Assembly: GCA_021793745.1 (NCBI GenBank)
Contig: JAJYSD010000049.1
Span: forward strand, 1-7,347
DNA: 7,347 nt
Direction: 5' to 3'
Origin: Bacillota bacterium
GTDB lineage: Bacteria; Bacillota; Bacilli; Thermoactinomycetales; DSM-44946
How positions within the stretch are numbered: the first letter of the stretch is position 1; each line of letters begins with the position of its first letter. The translations under genes were made by a program, and so were the position numbers. Shown here in pieces: positions 5,178-7,347 of the stretch. The notes below the pieces were generated by a model that saw nothing but the letters and a program-made list of their open reading frames with translations, did not search any database and was not told the origin of the DNA.

Positions 5178-5390
5178 GTGGACGAGGTTCATGGTTTTCA
5201 TCTTCTGCGAACGGGGTGGTTCCTCATGGTGGAAGAATTGCGCGAAATCGAAGAAAAGTTGCGCAGTATGGAGAGGGAGTTTCGATTGGCCGTTCTTCGC
5301 CACGAGTTCTTGTATCAGCATGATCTTCGTGAGGAGATTGAGCGGCTGAAAAAACTTCGTCGACAATTGAGGATGAAAGGAGCCAGCTAA
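5178..5390 (+). CDS. Small coiled-coil protein, 70 residues (or 54)
   Basis: I take the GTG at 5178, ten bases after AGGAG (5163-5167). The alternative ATG at 5226 gives a 54-residue form beginning MVEELREIEEKL, which covers all of the helical part but has only a GGGGTGG-type site. From residue 17 on, the protein is a continuous, highly charged helix with hydrophobic residues at heptad-like spacing (VEELREIEEKLRSMEREF, then LREEIERLKKLRRQLRM), so it is probably a short coiled coil that dimerises. There is no signal peptide or membrane segment. I do not recognise the family; similar tiny helical proteins are common in spore formers. It is monocistronic, between the terminators at 5047-5073 and 5405-5449. 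Confidence 0.6.
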   Translation: MDEVHGFHLLRTGWFLMVEELREIEEKLRSMEREFRLAVLRHEFLYQHDLREEIERLKKLRRQLRMKGAS

Positions 5391-5404
5391 CCCCGCAATC
5401 CGTG

Positions 5405-5449
5405 GAAAAACCGACCTTCGGGGCTGAAATGTTGCTGAAGGGTTTTTTC
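5405..5449 (+). terminator. Probable terminator of the coiled-coil gene
   Basis: CCTTC (5415-5419) pairs with GAAGG (5437-5441). An outer GAAAAAC (5405-5411) can pair with the G-T-run-C (5442-5449) across a three-base bulge. The run of six T (5443-5448) supplies the U-tract. The loop is long (17 bases), so the structure is moderate, but it stands 14 bases after the stop codon. Confidence 0.5.
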
Positions 5450-5491
5450 AATATGGAGAATACAGCATACTTATATCGGGCGCTCGTTGCC

Positions 5492-5538
5492 TGAAAAGGG
5501 CTGTCGTCCTTTGGACTGGCAGCCCTTTTCACGTTTTT
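5492..5538 (+). terminator. Strong stand-alone terminator hairpin
   Basis: TGAAAAGGGCTG (5492-5503) is perfectly complementary to CAGCCCTTTTCA (5520-5531), a 12-pair stem. GTCC/GGAC can extend it inside around a TTT loop. TTTTT follows at 5534-5538. With A-T pairs at its base it could also work on the minus strand. It is the second terminator after the coiled-coil gene, with no gene between them. Confidence 0.75.
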
Positions 5539-5704
5539 CGATGTTCCGGAGCCGCCGGGAACTTTGGGCGGCAGGGATGCCGCTTTCCGTCTCCAGCCTT
5601 CACGCCTTAACGTTCCTGAAGCCGTGATCCTTTATTCGTCTGCCGCCTTGGCGTGTGAAATCGTCGTGGCAGGATGCTCCGGGCAAAACTTCCATCGGCA
5701 ACGG

Positions 5705-5734
5705 GTATGGGGATGTCCGGATACACCCATATTA
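5705..5734 (+). promoter_or_regulatory. SigG-type (forespore) promoter
   Basis: GTATG (5705-5709), exactly 18 bases, then CATATTA (5728-5734). This fits every position of the SigG consensus as I recall it for B. subtilis (GHATR, N18, CATNHTA). Transcription would start about 25 bases before the start codon at 5766, leaving room for the ribosome binding site. The consensus is recalled, not checked. Confidence 0.55.
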
Positions 5735-5765
5735 TCCGTGAAACGAAAGAGGAGGAGGTGTGCGG

Positions 5766-6134
5766 ATGGAGGAAAAAGGCATTATCGCCTATTTTCAAAC
5801 GGAAGAAAGGGCGCAACGGGCGGTGGATGAACTGAAAAAACGGGGCTTCGCAACGGTTCAAATCGATCATTTTTCCCAATTTCCCGGCGAAAACGTCGTC
5901 GATTTGGATAACCCGATCTCCGAACCGCCTTCTTCCCTGGCCAGTGTGGCGATGGGGGCGGCGATCAGCAGCCGGGATGCGGGCGTGTTGGCCGCGTCCC
6001 ATCCGGATGCGAGCGGCCTGTCCGGAGCCGATGGATTGGAGGCTCCGGAGGATGTGGTAGTGACGGTGGTAACGGATAAAGCGAGGGAAGAAGAGGCCCG
6101 AACGCTCTTGGAGAGAGCAGGAGGGCGGCTGTGA
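5766..6134 (+). CDS. Uncharacterised 122-residue protein, probably forespore-expressed
   Basis: It starts at ATG 5766, seven bases after AGGAGG (5753-5758); a GTG at 5760 lies inside that site. The N-terminal 40 residues (GIIAYFQTEERAQRAVDELKKRGF, then VQIDHF) have a strand-helix-strand pattern like a ferredoxin-like or YflT (general stress protein 17M) N-terminal domain. A middle part rich in Ala, Ser and Gly follows (SLASVAMGAAISSRDAGVLAAS). The C-terminus is a second strand-helix unit, EDVVVTVVTDKAREEEARTL to the end GGRL. There is no signal peptide, and the hydrophobic part is too weak for a membrane anchor. I cannot name the family. The SigG-type promoter in front and the SASP gene behind suggest that the protein belongs to the developing spore. 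About 110 bases separate it from the SASP gene, with no clear terminator between. Confidence 0.75.
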   Translation: MEEKGIIAYFQTEERAQRAVDELKKRGFATVQIDHFSQFPGENVVDLDNPISEPPSSLASVAMGAAISSRDAGVLAASHPDASGLSGADGLEAPEDVVVTVVTDKAREEEARTLLERAGGRL

Positions 6135-6182
6135 AGGAAGCCGGGAGTCCCCGTCAGCGGGCCGACAACCAAAATTTCACTC

Positions 6183-6211
6183 GTATCGATCTCTGAGAAG
6201 ATCACAAGATA
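6183..6211 (+). promoter_or_regulatory. Weak candidate SigG-type promoter of the SASP gene
   Basis: GTATC (6183-6187, 4/5 to GHATR) stands 17 bases before CAAGATA (6205-6211, 5/7 to CATNHTA). SASP genes are normally read by SigG, so a promoter here is expected. The match is imperfect, and the gene might also be read from the promoter at 5705. Confidence 0.3.
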
Positions 6212-6242
6212 AGAGTACCATCTACCAAGGAGGTGAGACGAG

Positions 6243-6470
6243 ATGGCCCAACAACAACAGCAGCAGCAACGTCGGCGCAACACCAACCAACTGCTGGTTC
6301 CCGGGGCTTCCCAGGCTTTGAACCAGCTGAAGTATGAAATCGCTCAGGAATTTGGGGTGAACCTGGGTCCGGAAACCACTTCCCGGGCTAACGGATCTGT
6401 GGGTGGAGAAATCACGAAGCGTCTGGTCGCCCTGGCTCAACAACAACTGGGTGGCGGCGCTGTTCAGTAA
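6243..6470 (+). CDS. Alpha/beta-type small acid-soluble spore protein (SASP)
   Basis: 75 residues, starting at ATG 6243 behind AAGGAGGTGA (6227-6236). The two conserved blocks of the family are present: [19 protein letters not shown] (residues 30-48), which holds the germination-protease GPR cleavage site after Glu32, and [13 protein letters not shown] (50-62). These proteins coat spore DNA, shift it to an A-like form and protect it from UV and heat; after germination GPR degrades them for amino acids. The length is normal for the family. Unusual is the N-terminal run of seven glutamines (residues 3-9) followed by three arginines; alpha/beta SASPs often have Gln/Asn-rich N-termini, but this is a long pure run. 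The gene is closed by the terminator at 6488-6513. Which of the several paralogues it corresponds to cannot be told. Confidence 0.95.
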   Translation: MAQQQQQQQRRRNTNQLLVPGASQALNQLKYEIAQEFGVNLGPETTSRANGSVGGEITKRLVALAQQQLGGGAVQ

Positions 6471-6487
6471 CAAAAATAATCGCATCT

Positions 6488-6513
6488 GGAGGCGGAATAC
6501 CCGCCTCCTTTTT
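6488..6513 (+). terminator. Intrinsic terminator of the SASP gene
   Basis: GGAGGCGG (6488-6495) pairs perfectly with CCGCCTCC (6501-6508) around AATAC, followed by TTTTT (6509-6513). It starts 18 bases after the stop codon. Confidence 0.9.
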
Positions 6514-6552
6514 GTTGGCTATAAAAGGAATAAAATGATAACAGGATCCCTT

Positions 6553-6561
6553 TGTGATAAT
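6553..6561 (+). promoter_or_regulatory. Candidate extended -10 promoter of the acyl-CoA synthetase gene
   Basis: TGTGATAAT fits an extended -10 element (TG-N-GATAAT, 5/6 to TATAAT) about 48 bases before the start codon. No -35 hexamer is recognisable at the right distance. A promoter must lie between the SASP terminator and the next gene, and this is the best candidate. Confidence 0.3.
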
Positions 6562-6608
6562 GTAGAAAGAAAGGATAAATCATTTCATTTCGCAAAGGGG
6601 GTCTTGTC

Positions 6609-7347
6609 GTGGAATTGAGAATTCCGGAATATTATAACATGACCCAAGATATCGACCGGCATGCGGCGGACCGGAACAAGGTGGCGATCCGTTGGGAGAA
6701 TGAACGCGGAGACAAACGGACCCTGACCTATCATGAATTGAAAGCGCATTCCGATGCCCTGGCCAGGGGGTTGCTCCAGGCGGGGATGAGCCCGGGGGAT
6801 CGGGTGATGATCCTTCTGCCGCGGGTTCCCGAGGCCTATATCGCGTATATGGCCGCTTTGAAGGCGGGTCTGGTGGTGCTCCCCTGTTCGGAGATGCTGA
6901 TGCCCTCGGATATCCGCTACCGGATGGAGCATGCGGAAGTGGCGGGGGTGATTGCGGACGGGATGCTCACCGGACGGGTGGATGAGGCGGCCACCGATTA
7001 TTCCGGGCTCAAGTTGCGGATCGCGCGCGGCGAGGGGAGCGGCGATTGGATTCCGATGGAAGAGGTGGCGGTTCAGGATGGCTCGGTAACTTTGCCCCAG
7101 GTGCGGAGCGACGACATCGCGTTTATTTCCTACACGTCGGGCACGACCGGCGGGCCCAAGGGAGTGATTCATCATCACAGCTGGGCCATCGCCCATCAGG
7201 CGGTGGCGGCAAAAAAGTGGTGGGGGGTCCGGGAGACGGATACGGTCTGGGCCACGGCGGGTCCGGGCTGGGCCAAGTGGGTTTGGAGTCCTTTCATCTC
7301 CACCCTGGGTTCGGGGGCGACGGGATTGGTGTATCAGGGGCGGTTTG
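6609..7347 (+). CDS. Acyl-CoA synthetase, AMP-forming (medium-chain/acetyl type), N-terminal part
   Basis: It starts at GTG 6609, six bases after AAAGGGGGT (6594-6602), and stays open to the window edge: 246 codons, roughly half of an enzyme of usually 530-550 residues. The N-terminus reads MELRIPEYYNMTQD. The adenylate-forming signature (P-loop, motif A3) YTSGTTGGPKGVIH begins at residue 175, and LKAGLVVLPCSEMLMPSDI precedes it. The following AGPGWAKWVWSPF resembles the DPGWAKG region of the medium-chain acyl-CoA synthetase / acetyl-CoA synthetase-like group, including B. subtilis YtcI. The enzyme activates a carboxylic acid with ATP to an acyl-AMP and passes it to CoA in the cytoplasm. Chain-length preference cannot be read from this part, and the C-terminal lid with its catalytic Lys is outside the window. 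It stands alone behind the SASP terminator, so it is a separate unit. Confidence 0.88.
   Translation, partial: MELRIPEYYNMTQDIDRHAADRNKVAIRWENERGDKRTLTYHELKAHSDALARGLLQAGMSPGDRVMILLPRVPEAYIAYMAALKAGLVVLPCSEMLMPSDIRYRMEHAEVAGVIADGMLTGRVDEAATDYSGLKLRIARGEGSGDWIPMEEVAVQDGSVTLPQVRSDDIAFISYTSGTTGGPKGVIHHHSWAIAHQAVAAKKWWGVRETDTVWATAGPGWAKWVWSPFISTLGSGATGLVYQGRF

Larger units (their letters stand above)
5450..5759. other. Gene-free stretch with hairpins and a sporulation promoter
   Basis: Between the first terminator and the next gene I find no convincing coding region; an ORF from TTG 5564 runs into the next gene in another frame and lacks a ribosome binding site. The stretch holds the long hairpin at 5492-5538, a second dyad GCCGCC (5551-5556) / GGCGGC (5567-5572), and the SigG-type promoter at 5705-5734. 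The bases between 5573 and 5704 show nothing I can name. Confidence 0.5.

Noticed and set aside
5564..5830. 88-codon plus-strand ORF from TTG 5564
   Set aside because: No ribosome binding site; it passes through the SigG-type promoter and overlaps the better supported gene at 5766 in another frame.
5867..7196. Minus-strand frames opposite the 122-residue protein, the SASP and the synthetase, one rich in cysteine
   Set aside because: The cysteine or leucine runs are the reverse complement of CAA/CAG glutamine codons and similar; the plus-strand genes are secure.
1..7347. CRISPR arrays, tRNA/rRNA genes, insertion sequences, integrase/attachment sites, toxin-antitoxin or defence genes
   Set aside because: I looked on both strands and found no repeat array, transposase motif, tRNA-like cloverleaf or known defence domain.

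Overview
The window looks like chromosomal DNA from a spore-forming, fairly GC-rich member of the Bacillota, most like the thermophilic Thermoactinomycetaceae (Planifilum/Thermoactinomyces type). The evidence is an alpha/beta-type small acid-soluble spore protein, strong AGGAGG-type ribosome binding sites with frequent GTG starts, a rifampicin-phosphotransferase-type enzyme and sporulation-type promoter matches. The family name is an inference from protein character; nothing was searched.

Layout. (1) 1-423: the C-terminal phosphohistidine domain of a rifampicin phosphotransferase / PEP-synthase-like enzyme, cut by the window edge. (2) 566-841: a small Pro/Gly/Trp-rich protein, followed by a terminator. 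(3) 983-1995: a short probable operon from a good SigA-type promoter, encoding a coiled-coil/double zinc-ribbon protein and a DUF1232 (YkvA-like) membrane protein. (4) 2078-3480: a leader with an extended -10 promoter and two sequences matching the Spo0A box, then minD and minE, closed by a strong terminator. No minC is beside them. (5) 3484-4275, minus strand: a regulator with two SANT/Myb-like repeats (RsfA-like), convergent with minDE. (6) 4276-4594: an AT-rich divergent intergenic region. (7) 4595-5026: an unrecognised 143-residue protein with its own terminator. (8) 5178-5390: a small coiled-coil protein. (9) 5391-5759: a gene-free stretch with two successive terminator hairpins and then a full SigG-type promoter. 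(10) 5766-6134: an unrecognised, probably forespore-expressed 122-residue protein. (11) 6243-6470: the SASP gene and its terminator. (12) 6609-7347: the first 246 codons of an acyl-CoA synthetase, cut by the window edge.

How it fits together. Most of this is ordinary vegetative and sporulation housekeeping: division-site placement (MinD/MinE), a sporulation-type regulator, a DNA-protecting spore protein and several small lineage-restricted proteins. I see no mobile element, CRISPR array, tRNA or rRNA, and no clearly new multi-gene system. The points most worth following are the minC-less minDE pair with possible Spo0A boxes, the SigG promoter match in front of an unknown protein, and the small unrecognised ORFs.
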